From contig CP137668.1 in assembly GCA_037976565.1 (NCBI GenBank), positions 6,136,496-6,200,495 on the forward strand: 64,000 bases of DNA, in the 5' to 3' direction. Position numbers and translations under genes: made by a program. Below, piece after piece: positions 36,404-47,639 of this stretch. This stretch comes from Mesocentrotus franciscanus (Eukaryota; Echinodermata; Echinoidea; Camarodonta; Strongylocentrotidae). Numbering within the stretch: position 1 is the first letter of the stretch; each line of letters starts with the position of its first letter. The notes beneath the pieces were generated by a model. That model was not told the origin of the DNA. It did not search any database and was given only the letters and a program-made list of their open reading frames with translations.

Positions 36404-37100
36404 AGTCAGATAGAGAAAGAAAGAGAGTCCGAAAGAGATATTTGAAGAGTATCCAATACGCACCCCAAATCAAATAAAGTCAGGTATGATGAGAAACGTT
36501 ATCTACCTATTTACAATTAATTCAAATAATTTAGCGGGAAAGCCAGATAATACAGAAAAATCTTCTTTTCTTTCAATTTGGCCAGTTATACATGTACAAT
36601 AATAATTATTTTAGTTGTTGATGTAAGGGAAAGGGATCTAAAGCACAATGTGTCAATGGATTCCTCAAAAATAAAATAAAATAGGGGTTATTCCGGGGTA
36701 GTGTAGAAAAAAAGAAACTATCGGGTAGCCTTGGGGTGGTCAATCCTCAAAAGGACCCCGTTTTGTTTTTAATAAGCTTGAGCTGGCAGCTAAGCTGCAG
36801 TCGCGGCCAGTCAATTCAAGCGCGCAGCTACACTCGGCCGTCAGATATTAGTTATATATTATCCTCGAGTACACCCTCTGTTGTCCTCATATGTTCAATT
36901 TGTTTCTATTCGTCTTTTGTTCGTTTGACATGGAACTTTCACCTTTCGAAGTTTGACGTCCGTATCTTTCTGTACCAAGTCTTGTCCTTTGAAGACCTTG
37001 ATTATTTTTCGTTCCGTTGTGCTTAATTGAAAATTAAAAAAAGAACTGCTCCTGTAAACATCCTTTGTGTTTCTGCACGCTTATGGGCGACCATATAGAT
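36404..37100 (+). mobile_element. dispersed repeat family R, left part of an interrupted copy
   Basis: 36404-36740 matches 60048-60375. 36740-36870 matches 63834-64000 (CAAGCTCGCAGCT-type block and CGGCCGTCAGATA). 36878-37020 is inverted at 56425-56567. The copy continues at 39480 after a hAT insertion. No frame is conserved, and the family class is unknown. Confidence 0.7.
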
Positions 37101-39479
37101 CAGGGGTGTCGATTTGTATCCGTGGTTGGGGGGATGATAGGTGCCAAAATATTTTCGGCAATGGATCAAAGCAACCAAGAGGTAGAAGCGTGTGGCAGGT
37201 TGCACCCTCCCTTCCAAGTTATTAACTTTTTCAAGTCACCCTCAATAAAGATAACATTTCAGAGAATATAAGAGTGGTAATAAAATTAATAACATGCTAA
37301 ATGTTAGTCCTGACTCTTGCCTGCAGTGTAGGCCTACCAGACTGATATCATCTATTTTTAAACGAAATTTAGACATTACCAAAAAAATCCAATGGTGAGG
37401 GATATCAACTTGTGAAAGTATTATGTTACCAGTGGGCAAATGCATTAATAAGCAACCAGGAAAGGTTCATGTAGACAGAAAATTCTTTATTTCCTGGTGA
37501 TAGAAACATACATTTTATGAATATTGATGTCTCCAAACAACATTCATCGTGAAAAACCCATTCCAATATTCTGTGTAAGGAGATCTCAAAAAACATAGTT
37601 CTCATTAGTAAATGAAAAACATATTGCTTTTGGTTCTTCATTTGACTCTCTTCCTTCTTTAATTAAACCAACTGAATCCTCTCTGCGGGAAACTCAATTC
37701 AATGAAACAGAATATCACTGATGCAAAATTTGGTTCTCAAAATGACAGAAAATTTCCACTCCTGATCTCATACAAACTGTCTGTTTCTTAAAAACATAAT
37801 ATAAAACTTACGTTCCAACTACCAAACAACAAACTTCCATTATCTCCTTCTTCACCCAGATATACTTATCATACCAGATACGCTCTAAAATATAAGCATA
37901 ATATTCCCTAAGGCCCTGACCAGAGCACTATTTTTTTCTCAAAAACTATAACCAGTCTTAGAAGGTGCATTATTATTGGAAGGGTGTTATAAACAAAACT
38001 TCAAACTTAATAACATTCTAACCTTCAAAAACGTCTTAACTATCTTATGCCTGTTACGTTTGAATACAATACATAGGCCTACATCAGCTTTTCAATAAAA
38101 CAAAAATAAGTTGTGACATAATAATCTTTCTCCAAAATATCGAACTGGAGTATTCTGTTGTATTACTTGTTTTAGAACATGTTGGGCCTGTCTCACATTG
38201 CCTTCCATCATTCCATGGCAATTTTCCATGTTTCTTTCAGCTTATTTCTCACTTCTTTTCCATCCACTCAACTAATTCCTGATCATGCATTAACCTCATA
38301 CCTACCATCACCCATGCCTAAGCTTTTTAGGGAGGGGATCCCGTAAAGTAATTTTGACATTGTAAGAAATAAACATGAGCAATATTTCATTGTAGGTTAC
38401 TTTAAAGTCAACCTTTTTTCTATCGCCCATTCACATCAGTTCCCTGAAGGAAATGCTGGAATATATATGTCCCTCTTTCTCTTGTCTTTCTTCCTTTTCT
38501 CTTCCCCTTCCTTTTTCTTCTGCCCGTTTCTTCCCTTTTCCCTTTTCCCAGGTAGCAAGCCCATATGGGGCCCATATGGGGATGATCTGGGTCACTTGTG
38601 CCATCTGGGCTATTAAATGGAACCCCATATGGGGCCAATATTTAGTAACCCATATGGGATCTATCTGGGCCAGCCCTTATGGGTCCCAGATGGGAATGAG
38701 CTGGGCGTACACATATGGGTAGAATATGAATATGCCCATATGGGTAACACATGGGGAAAATCTGGGTTAACCCACATGGGATATATCTGGGTTAACCAAT
38801 ATGGGTACCAGATGGGATTAAGCTGGGCATACCCATTTGGGCCCAGTTTGGTATGGGTCCCATCTGGGTCCCATCTGTCTTATATGGGTTTACCCATATG
38901 GGTCCCAGACTCCCATATTCTTGGGTGCAGATGCCTTAGGGCCCCAGATGGTTTTCCATATGGGGCCCATGTTTCAGAGAATATGGGACCCATGTGGGTC
39001 CCACATGGGCTTGCTACCTGGGTTATTATCCTCTCTGTCTCTCAATATCTCTCTCTCCCACTCTCTTCTTCTTTTTTTGCACTTTTGCGCTAGCTCGTTG
39101 CTTTTTAACGCTGCGGCTTTGCATTTGGCGCACTGCATTTCTATGATGCTGTTGATTGAATAAATTGAATAAATTCATCAATTCCTGATGAAGCCGTATG
39201 AGCGAGAATTCAATTTATTCTTGTCTCATATACGGTTGTCTCATTTACTTCGTTTTCTATTTATATATGTATGTATTATGAAAATGAGATAGCAAAATGT
39301 GTATATTGATGGTCATCTTGCGAGTAATAACCATTAACTACTCTCATCGGGCTCTCATCATTAATTTTCTCTTCATTTTTTTTTGTTTTGATGGTGAATT
39401 ATTGGGGGATGATTGTACAGGCCATCCCCCACCTGAAATATTGGGGATATACCCCCCCCCCCCGTGATCGACACCCATG
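37101..39479. mobile_element. hAT-type element, 2379 bp, exact 8-bp target duplication
   Basis: The left end CAGGGGTGTCGAT and the right end, complement CATGGGTGTCGAT, are flanked by ATATAGAT at 37093-37100 and 39480-39487. The related repeat at 56020 is uninterrupted there (GCGATCATAGATGTCGAA), which marks the empty site. The interior has no transposase frame and hosts the nested element at 38547. 37260-38540 is otherwise AT-rich filler. Confidence 0.87.
38547..39022. mobile_element. nested inverted-repeat element made of CCCATATGGG motifs
   Basis: The left end CCCAGGTAGCAAGCCCATA and the right end, whose complement begins CCCAGGTAGCAAGCCCAT, are terminal repeats. The 476-bp interior is almost wholly variants of CCCATATGGG, alternating with GATCTGGG/AGCTGGG; about nine exact CATATGGG and a similar number of variants. 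The open frames through it are motif translations. Confidence 0.8.
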
Positions 39480-39640
39480 ATATAGATGTCGAAATCACAT
39501 TACAACTGCGGATCATTTTGAATATGAGTATAGAGCCATATTTTGCATGTTCTGAGCAGCAAGTGAATTCGTGGTACTCACATTATCACATAACTCAAAC
39601 CTGTGTACGGTGTATAGGGCGCTTCAGGTTCCATGATCCA
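39480..39640 (+). mobile_element. repeat family R, right part of the interrupted copy
   Basis: ATAGATGTCGAAATCACATT onward matches 56024-56125 (TTGCATGTTCTGAGCAGCAAG). It resumes the copy cut by the hAT insertion at 37101. Confidence 0.65.
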
Positions 39641-39904
39641 CTAGGACAGTGGAACGAACAACTTGAACAAAAATCATCGGATTTGGGGAAATAAGGTTGG
39701 TGATATCATCATTCCCACAATTCCCGTGACTACAAACTTGAACATGGAACTGTCGTCGAAACAAGTTTGTTTCCGGTAAGCTATTTAACGCTATTGATAT
39801 TTTCCTCAGTGTTTGCCAAAAATTAGAAAGTCTCTCTCTCTCTCTCTCTCTCTCAAAGTGCCATATCGATTGACTTTGGCGATCATGCTGTTCCACAACC
39901 ATCG

Positions 39905-41025
39905 GCGCCTAGCCTTCTGTATTATAGCGCCACTCCCAGCTCTTCACTCCTCTCTCTACTAACAATTTCTGCAGACTGTTCATCCAAAGTATCCTTCTCC
40001 TTCCCCTACTCCTCCTTCCCACAATGTTCCCTGTCAAAGCAAGATTCTCTAGGCCTTCTTTACATGTAATGTGACCCATGAACTTCAACTGCCTAATCAA
40101 CATCTCACGTATAATTTTCCTTTGCACTACAGCTCTTCTAAGAACTTCCTCATTACTAACTTTGTCAGTCCAAGGGATTTTGATCGTTCTTCTTAAAAAA
40201 CATATTTCGCAACTTTCTAAACGCTTTTTAGTATGAGAGGCTAAAGTCCATGTTACACTACCATACAGAAGTACTAAGTAGATGTAACAATTCAGTACTC
40301 TTATTCTGGTCCTCATACCCGTTGTGCGATTTGTCAGAATTTTGCCTAACTTTGAAAATGCAGATTTAGCGAGAGCTATCCTTCTATTGATCTCTGTCTC
40401 ACATCTGGCATCCTCGTTGATTATGCTGCCGAGGTAGTAAATAACCTGCTCTTTCAGTTTCAAGTTAAATGTTGGACTGCTCTTCTTGGAGACTACCAGG
40501 CACTTTGTCTTTTATAGTTGATATCTAGTTCCATTCTTTCACTTTCCTTTACAACTACATCCAGGAGTCTCCGGAGATCTTTCTCTGATTCAGATAATAA
40601 AACAGTGTCATTAGCTTATCTAATATTTATGACTGAATGGCCACCCACTCGTATCCCATTTTCATGCTCCAATTCTCTTAGAATGATTTCACTATACACA
40701 TTGAACAGGTACGGCGACATAACACAACCCTACATGTCTGACTCCCCGTATGATGATAATATATTCACTGCACTTTCCTTCTACCCTGATGCATGCAAAC
40801 TGATTCCAATATAGACTTTGTAGCAGTCTTAGATCTTTCCTATATATATCGAGCTTTTTCAGCTCTTCAAAAAGCTCTGAATCTTTTACTTTATCGAAAG
40901 CCTTTGAATAATCAATAAAACACATGTACACATCCTTCTGCATTTCCACTGCTCACTCCATTATAATTATTTCTACCCACAAATATTGCATTTCTTTTGC
41001 CCGCATCCTTTACAAAACAAAAAAA
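39905..41025 (-). pseudogene. dead LINE (non-LTR retrotransposon) reverse transcriptase fragment
   Basis: Minus-strand pieces in different frames spell the C-terminal half of an endonuclease-reverse-transcriptase polyprotein. They run VKDAGKRNAIF (about 41025-40980), FIDYSKAFDKV (about 40920), a broken catalytic box near 40600-40620, and then a 184-residue tail with YLGSIINEDARCETEINRR, LNCYIYLVLLYGS and SNEEVLRR. Known: this family has YADD in the palm; here that box contains a stop and an Asp-to-Asn change, so the copy is inactive. The 5' end is truncated. The clade is not assigned. Confidence 0.85.
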
Positions 41026-41029
41026 GGAA

Positions 41030-41595
41030 CTAGCGGTTTGCCAAAAAGGAAGTAGCGACGCCGCATGAACATGACTGTGTTGCAGCATACACCATATCAA
41101 AATATTTTGGTCACTAACAGTGCTTGTTTTATTAGCAAAACATGTTCTGTGGAGAATGACGTAAAAAACACGTTTATTTTACATCCATCTCCATTCTGCT
41201 AATAGTACCAACTGTTTTGCTTAGTTTGACTAGTATAATACGATAAAGACTATGTGCTTTCTAGTTAGGCAAACAAATTACAATTTCATTATGATATAAC
41301 AATGTGTTTTATTGTTTAAAGTAGTCAATTTACTGTTTTTTCAGCTCATTTTCTGTGTAAAATCAACGGTTCGGGCGACAGAGCTTTATTTGCATGTCAC
41401 ATTTTGGCATACCGCCCTCTTCTAATTTTTAGTTTGAGAAAGTCATTTTGCTATGGATTTTTTTTTCTTCCAAACAAAATAAGACTCGTTTTGATTGGTC
41501 ATTGTTAACCCCCGCGTCTCCAAGATGTATGACCATCACATCTTTGCCGAGCGAAAGTTTTAGGTGAGATGATTCAGTTTGAGAACTGTGTCGCC
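41030..41595. other. intergenic, nothing recognised
   Basis: AT-rich DNA between the LINE remnant and the next element. No paired ends or frames were seen. Confidence 0.5.
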
Positions 41596-42555
41596 TATAC
41601 AGAGTGAGTCAGAAAAAATGTCCCACTTTTTAAAAGTTGTATTGTTTGAAGTATGAATATTTAATCACGGGTTTCATGATATGTCTTGATAGAGTTATCC
41701 TCCAAGTACATTTAGGTACCATTTTCATTTGAATCTCTGCATGCATGACTGAACATCAGACAATATTTACAAGACTGCCAGATTTCACTTGCGCCAAGTT
41801 GCTGGGTGAGGAATAAAATAGTGTTTTGAACAAAGACAGCCAGACAGACAAAAACACACACACATGCACGCACGCACACATACATACACGCACACACACA
41901 CCCATACGCACACGAGCAGGCACACGCACACAAATGAGCGTTCCATTCCCGACAAGGCCCACCCAAATTGTTACTTTTTGTCGGGAATTTTTCTTCTCGT
42001 ACGAAAAGTTGAGTGGCCGCTGTCCTCTTGGTGCGTATTGGCGGATGTTGTGCGTGTTGAGCTTCATGATGATGATGATGATGATGATGATGAAGATTAA
42101 GATGATGACAATGATGATGATGATGATATGATGGTGGTAATGAATGTATATTAAAGGGAAAGATTGTTAGGGAAATGCCACTTAAACATTCAGCGAACTT
42201 GATAAAAATCAATGGTTAATCAGAAAAGAGGAAATTATGAAACAATTTTTACCGTGTGCTGTGTGTTGTGTGTGTGTGTGTGTGTGCGTGTGCGTGTGTG
42301 CGTTTGTGTGTGTGCGTGTGTGTAAGTGTCTGTGCGTGTGTGTGTCTGTCTGACTGTCTTTGTTCAATGCACGGTTTTATTCCTCACTCAGTAACTTGGC
42401 GCAAGTGAGATCTGGCAGTCTCGTAAAGATTGTCTGATGTTCAGTCATGCATGCAGAGATATCAAGACATATCATGAAACCCGTGATTAAATATTCATAC
42501 TTCAAACAATACAACTTTTAAAAAGTGGGACATTTTTTCTGACTCATTCTGTATA
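41596..42555. mobile_element. TA-flanked element with about 200-bp inverted repeats (mariner-type MITE)
   Basis: The arms 41598-41850 and 42340-42553 are long inverted repeats. The ends are TACAGAGTGAGTCAGAAAAA and, on the complement, TACAGAATGAGTCAGAAAAA, with TA on both sides. The interior holds (CA)n, (GAT)n at 42066-42127 and (GT)n at 42269-42350. The poly-His and other open frames here come from these microsatellites. Confidence 0.8.
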
Positions 42556-42699
42556 TAGTCTCTGTCACGGTCCAAGCACTTAATACAATGCACAGTGGTG
42601 GAGCGATACCGGCTGCACAGAGATACGGGATATGTAATAAATCTATTGTGTGCACAAAGCATGTCTGATGCATTTTCTTCAATTCCAATAGTCCATTTA

Positions 42700-43360
42700 G
42701 CTCAAACACTGGCGTACTGATGGGGGGAGGGGGGGGGGGCACACTGCCCCAACACAATTTTTCGATTTGATACCAGTGATTTACAAATGTTGCCGAAATG
42801 ACATGAAACGGCGGGGCTCGGGGGATTCGAGCCCCCAATTTATTGAAAAAGTATGTTAAAGAGAAATAGAAAGAAAGAAAGAAAGAATAGTGACCTGCCA
42901 GTGTCACAAATAAGGTACCAAAATATGCTCCTCTGACCGTAATAATTATGTGCCTAAAACCACTGAGCTTTCGGGGGCTGCGCTTCCTGAACCCCACCAG
43001 GGGCCCTAAGGCGGGCCCCTGGATGCTCATTTGTGATTGTTGTGATGGTTATTTTACCTGACTGCTAAGAAAGCATAAATGCTTGTAAGTTAGCAACCAG
43101 ACGGACGACGGCTTTAGGTCCTCTCCGAGGGACCTGGTAGTGAGGATTAATGCCTTACCAAAGGGCACTAGCGCATCGACTTGGTTTTCGAACCCGGGTC
43201 ACCGGATTGTGAGACCACTGCTCTACCGACTGAGCTATCGCGCCTCCTCAATTTGAGCGTAATTAAATGCTAAAAAACCCTGAGCTTCTGGGGGATCCGC
43301 TCCCTGGATCCCACCAAGAGCCCTGAAGCCGGCCCCTGGATGCACATCTGACCGTAATTT
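42700..43360. mobile_element. CACTGGCGTACTGATGGGG repeat element, interrupted by a SINE
   Basis: The left edge and the following TTTGATACCAGTGATTTACA match 60721-60810. A GC-rich subrepeat with TGAGCTT(C/T)(C/T)GGGGG, GGGCCCT and CCTGGATGC occurs at 42960 and, after the SINE, at 43275. Hence the SINE inserted into it. Confidence 0.7.
43039..43244 (-). mobile_element. tRNA-derived SINE, copy 2
   Basis: Near-identical to the copy at 2128-2333, including the A-box-like and B-box (GGGTTCGAA) head and the 3' end GGTAAAATAACC. The anticodon position reads CAC here instead of CGT. Short ATTTG(T)GA-like sequences on both sides may be the target duplication. Confidence 0.88.
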
Positions 43361-43413
43361 ATTTTTTAATTAAAAAAAAAAAAAAAAAAAAATCTTAATT
43401 TTTATTCGGTTAA

Positions 43414-43936
43414 ATGTACTATATGTCCCTTTTGCAGCCAACATCAAACTCTGTTGAACTTTGCAGGAATTATGAACATGTCATGTATGTCCTATCAGTG
43501 AAATAGAAACGAAAGCATGCAGTGTCCTAATATCCAAATTATGCAAGGAAACCCGTTTACTTTCTAGACTTCACTGTCAGACACTATTGAGTGACTGATT
43601 GACTTCTTTTCTTCTTTAGTAATGACATCCGTAAAATGAGCTGTAAAGGGTACACGGGCATTTGTCTACATCAATAACCCACTCCTTGTAATGGTCAAAA
43701 TTAAAGTGATTGAATCTTTGCGCAGCACAAAACGTACGACCATTCGGTACAAGGGTCTGATAACCAGACTATTGACTAAAATGATTGCAATCACTAAGTT
43801 GATTATTCTCCCACAAAAAGACATTTTCAAGCCCTTTCGTTTTGAGGGAAGTTCTAAATTAGTATTATCTTTAAAATGCCGGTGGAATTTAACCTTTTCA
43901 TTTTTTGGCCTACAAATGGGACAAATGTCACTTTTA
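43414..43936 (+). mobile_element. TTAA-type MITE, copy C, diverged
   Basis: Collinear with copies A and B (CCAACATCAAACTCTG, TAGACTTCACTGTCAGACAC, CAAAACGTACGACCATTCGG). TTAA is at 43410-43413; the right TTAA is lost. It is the most diverged of the three. Confidence 0.75.
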
Positions 43937-43944
43937 CGTTGTTC

Positions 43945-44083
43945 GTATATTTACCGGACCCCACGGAAGTCCAGCTTTCCCATGTCGGGTAAGCTGAATG
44001 TGGGCAATCCACCGTATCTCATGCATTGTTATTATGTTTTTATACGGAAATAAATACTACTACTACTACTACTACTACTATTA
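43945..44083 (+). mobile_element. LINE-like 3' end with (ACT)n tail
   Basis: It carries CCGGACCCCACGGAAGTCCA, then ATACGGAAATAAATACTACTAC and a run of ACT. An AATAAA followed by a simple tail suggests a 5'-truncated non-LTR insertion. Confidence 0.5.
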
Positions 44084-45550
44084 CCGCCAGTGGTGATATT
44101 TCCTTTTTGCACTTTAAATGAGACACACCGAATAAATAATACTTTCTACAAAATATGTTTGTTTGATTTTTATGATATTTTCCGTCACATAATGCATACA
44201 AATCGGAAAAATAATCACATATTCTAAGGGCATGATGTTAGCGGCTTAATGTGTATGTGTCTGATCTGGGAGTGCGAAGGACATTTTGCATGCTGACCTA
44301 ACGACTCTTCTGGAGCAAAATAGGCGACAAATTTACATAAAATTGTCCAGATTTTCATTACGAAAAAAAAATGTCTGATTAGGCCGATTAATTTATGATT
44401 TCTGATAAATTAAGTCGTTTTACCAGATAAATGGGGAAAGGGGAAATCGAGAGAAGACCGAGATCATTCCGTTCGCGATTCACGGCTAGCGCTAGCTCGA
44501 GCGCCGGGCAGGCTATAGCAAGCCAGCTATCGTGCATGCGCCGCAGGCAGGTTATTTAGTACCGTACGACAGTAATCACATTGATTTATCACGATTTTCA
44601 AGGGTAAGTCATCAGAATGAACGTGTTTTAATATTTAAACACACTAAAAATGAGATAGTTGGAGAGACAAGAGCAAGTACTAGTAGAAGCATACACATAA
44701 TCACGTTGATGAGTTTGGCAAATGCGGAAACTAGTCTCGAATACTAACGGAGGGACTACAATAAACGGTACGTTGGCGCGTTGGCAGCCAACGGACATAT
44801 TACGTTTTGGTGGGGTACGTATTCTAAAGTTAGGCCGAAATTACAGATACAAAATTGATCTACAGAGCTAAGAACCATAACCTCGCTATAACATGGAGGA
44901 GCCTTCTACAGTGGTGTGTCTTCAAAAGACGAAAAGGTAGGTGTTGTGGATGTGTTGCATGGCCACAGGTTCAACTACACAATCTGGTATGAATGGTTAC
45001 GGTTCTCGATGCAATACTTGTGATTTGCACACAAACTACACCGCGCACAGTCGTCATTCAGATCAGCTGAGCGGCCCGTTGTTCATTCTGTGACGTCACT
45101 GAAAAGTCAACGTGTATTACGATTGTTTTCGGGGTTGGAGTGGGCCTGATTTTTCGTCAATTTTAATCAACTTTCATAATTTTCGCTCGAATTTGCAAGT
45201 TAAACAAATGTGATATTCTTACTCAGTGTAAGTTTACGATTGCAATGATTCCAATTAATTCAGTCAAGTTCAAAATCAATGAACCTTCTCTTGAAGTATA
45301 ATTCTTGTTTGTTCAGTCACGGTAGCATGACGCCAACCATTCGGGGGTCTTACTAGATGAGTACCTTCCTAGTATCTCCCCCTTTTGCGTCATTCGCTTA
45401 GGGGACCCAAATGCTAAGCCACTGTATAGCCTCCAAGAGTCACTGTCTTACGAATCTTACACAATCATGAAATTATACATATTCATGATTATGTATATGT
45501 TGCGCATCTGCATTTGTTATCAGTCGGTGAATTGATTCCATAAACAACCG
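44084..45550. other. intergenic; possible short first exon near 44893
   Basis: The CpG content rises at 44450-44560. An ATG at 44893 opens 15 codons (MEEPSTVVCLQKTK and a split codon) ending at a GTAGGT donor. Its phase does not fit the exon at 46511, so it was not joined to that gene. Nothing else was recognised. Confidence 0.25.
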
Positions 45551-45554
45551 CAAT

Positions 45555-45650
45555 CATAATAATTATATTGGATATTTATATATAGCGCACATATCCACCA
45601 TGCATGATGCTCAAGGCGCTCCAACTATTACCCCGGCTATTTGAGTATTA
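45555..45650 (-). mobile_element. SINE 3'-tail fragment
   Basis: On the minus strand it reads GGAGCGCCTTGAGCATCATG and then GCGCTATATATAAATATCC with an AT-rich end. This is the kind of tail shared by deuterostome tRNA-SINEs. Confidence 0.5.
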
Positions 45651-45815
45651 TTGTTATGTGAGGTGCAGGGGGTGGGGGTGTGAATGTAGAATAATGTAGA
45701 ACCTTCTTGTAATTGTTTTTTCGATAATAATTTTGCTTTTTGAGTATTCTTATGTTGTGAGGTGTAGGAGGGTGAATATTGAATAATGTAGAACCTTCCC
45801 AGTCGTCGTAATAAA
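45648..45815. repeat. two-copy tandem duplication, about 110 bp
   Basis: GAGTATTATTGTTATGTGAG is repeated as GAGTATTCTTATGTTGTGAG; GAATAATGTAGAACCTTC occurs near 45686 and 45781. Confidence 0.65.
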
Positions 45816-45999
45816 TATGAGATATTGGATAGGCCACTTTTTGTTTGTTGTTAGGACCCTAGTTTGCTTATCCTGGTCTACCCACATATTTGAAAGGATA
45901 TTTCGTCATAAAGTCCGAGAATCATTATCGGTCTCATGGAACTAGACTTTTACGTACTAATAATTATCATAATTATGATAATAATTATTATAATAATAA

Positions 46000-46402
46000 A
46001 GTAATAGGCCTATTCCTACTAATTATGATAATAATGATAATGATAAAGATAATTACATTTACAGCGCTTCATATTACGTTTCTAAGCGTTTTACATTGTA
46101 ATTATTATTACTACGCGGTCATTGGATTCAATTACAAATCTGCGATAGTGCACACATTCCGATCCCTGGGAATATTTTGGCCAAGCGCCACTTTACAAGC
46201 GCACACATATACATGTACGGGCCGATCCAATCACATTGATGTTCGAATCCAATCGGGTACCAATTTAACACCAGGGTGGAGAGAATCAGAGAAGTAATGT
46301 GAATATAATGCCACGCTTAATTGCCGTGTCGAGATAGAACCCAAGACCTTCGCATTTTCAGTCAAATGTTTAAATTACTCGACTACTGTACGACACCTTA
46401 AA
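46000..46402 (-). mobile_element. tRNA-derived SINE, second family
   Basis: On the minus strand the head begins GGTGTCGTACAGTAGTCGAG with a B-box-like GGGTTCTATCTC. The body contains CCACCCTGGTGTTAAATTGG and the end AAGCGCTGTAAATGTAATTA followed by ATT/ATC repeats. It resembles deuterostome SINEs with a conserved 3' tail. A related tRNA-like head occurs at 51310-51390 on the plus strand. Confidence 0.55.
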
Positions 46403-46510
46403 AACCCATGCTTTTACATGGGACGACCTAGTGATAAATTGACGGTTGATTTTACACACTTATTATTTTTTGATTCATATATTCTAATCCATTTTATTAC
46501 TTTTTCGCAG

Positions 46511-46664
46511 GGCTATTCAATTCTTCTACTTATTTCTGTGGTAATGACTTTGTCCGCCTCAATCTCTTCTCCATGCATATCAAACACAATGAATATGAAT
46601 TGTACTTGCCTGAGCCGTCCACCACCTCCACCCGAACGTCCACGGTTTTGCATTTGCAATAAAG
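46511..46664 (+). CDS. signal-peptide-type exon of an FN3 receptor-like gene
   Basis: The acceptor TTTTTCGCAG precedes 46511 and the donor GTACGC follows 46664. The exon encodes a hydrophobic segment (YSILLLISVVMTLSASI) and a Cys- and Pro-rich segment with NCTCLSRPPPPPERPRFCIC. It ends in phase 1, which matches the FN3 exon at 47291. The frame stays open upstream to an ATG at 46418, so the true start may be there or in an unseen exon. The role is inferred: secreted or membrane-protein N-terminus. Confidence 0.45.
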
Positions 46665-46849
46665 GTACGCATAAGTCTAGTTTCACAGTAGTAGTGTAGT
46701 ATAGTAGTGGCAAGACATTAATCATCATTTACCACTATCACCTTAGCATTATTGCGAAGGCTCTTGACTCCCGACTTGACTCTGATATAAGTCCAGGATC
46801 TGAACCTTGCTCGATGCTTCCATCCTCCAACAATGTTTTATCAACATTT

Positions 46850-47110
46850 GTTCCTCCCGACCCTGGTGTATTAAATGGGCACGTCGTAATTAATGCCGGG
46901 GTAATAATCACTGCAGGGCCAACAGGAAGAGCATGTTAGTCTATTTACTCAAGTGCTGTGGATGGGAAGTAACTTCTTGAATGCCTTCACTGTCCAAAGC
47001 ACCTCACTAAAACCAGGGTAATAACAGTTCTTTGTAGGCCCATTTTGCATCCCCTGGGGCGGATAAGTGCACGTTATTATCATCATCATCATATTAATCA
47101 TCATCGATAT
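46850..47110 (+). mobile_element. SINE body with (ATC)n tail
   Basis: It contains CCCTGGTGTATTAAATGGGC and GCAGGGCCAACAGGAAGAGC, and ends in CGTTATTATC plus ATC repeats. The CCTGGTGT-TTAAAT block is shared with the SINE at 46000-46402, here in the opposite orientation. Confidence 0.45.
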
Positions 47111-47290
47111 CATTCTTATTGATATTGATGCTTTTATTATAAATGTACTTAAACAAACTTAATCTTCATCAAAGTGGCATGTGTTTCTCCTACTGTAAAA
47201 CACATTCACATTCATTAAGAAAAGTAGTGGTGTAATTATTTCCTCGATCCTCTCTTTAATAGAACGTATATCAATGTAATTGTTTCTTAG

Positions 47291-47542
47291 TGACCAACCT
47301 TACCGAGTCTGGGGCAACCATTGACTCCGTCTCAGCGAGTTGGTCAGCACCCAAAGGAGTGTACGATGGCTACAGAGTGACCTGTTCAAATGGATCAGAC
47401 GTAAGACCACAAACCCTCGTTGCAAATGCGACCATGTTTACTTGTAGGAATCTAACAACTCCTGGAGCAAACTACACCATCACAATCACGACATTGTGTA
47501 GGAATAGTGAAGGCGAGCCATGCTCAGTTACAATTACAGCAT
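47291..47542 (+). CDS. fibronectin type III domain exon
   Basis: 252 bp, acceptor TTTCTTAG, donor GTGAGT, phase 1 on both sides as usual for FN3 modules. It encodes VTNLTESGATIDSVSASW (A and B strands with the conserved Trp), GYRVTCSNG, LVANATMFTCRNLTTPGANY (the conserved Leu/Pro-Gly/Tyr turn), and ITITTLCRN. Extra Cys residues may pair. It joins in frame with the upstream signal-type exon and with the Thr-rich exon at 50761. Known: such domains form extracellular parts of receptors. The partner is unknown. Confidence 0.75.
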
Positions 47543-47639
47543 GTGAGTTACCGTTTGTGTTGCTAGCTGATATTTACTTAGGTTTTAAATATTTAGTTTT
47601 ATGGAATTGTTTGTATGTGTTTGGCTGACATCTCCACGA

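Noticed and set aside
38431..39163. Overlapping frames rich in YMGPIW / MGSHMG
   Set aside because: They are translations of the CCCATATGGG motif array and change with each frame.
41712..42212. 166-codon minus-strand frame with poly-His and Cys/Val runs
   Set aside because: It arises from (GAT)n and (CA)n microsatellites inside a MITE and has no domain or splice context.
44893..44938. First exon of the FN3 receptor-like gene (MEEPSTVV...)
   Set aside because: It ends in phase 2, while the exon at 46511 starts in phase 0, so the joined frame stops at once.
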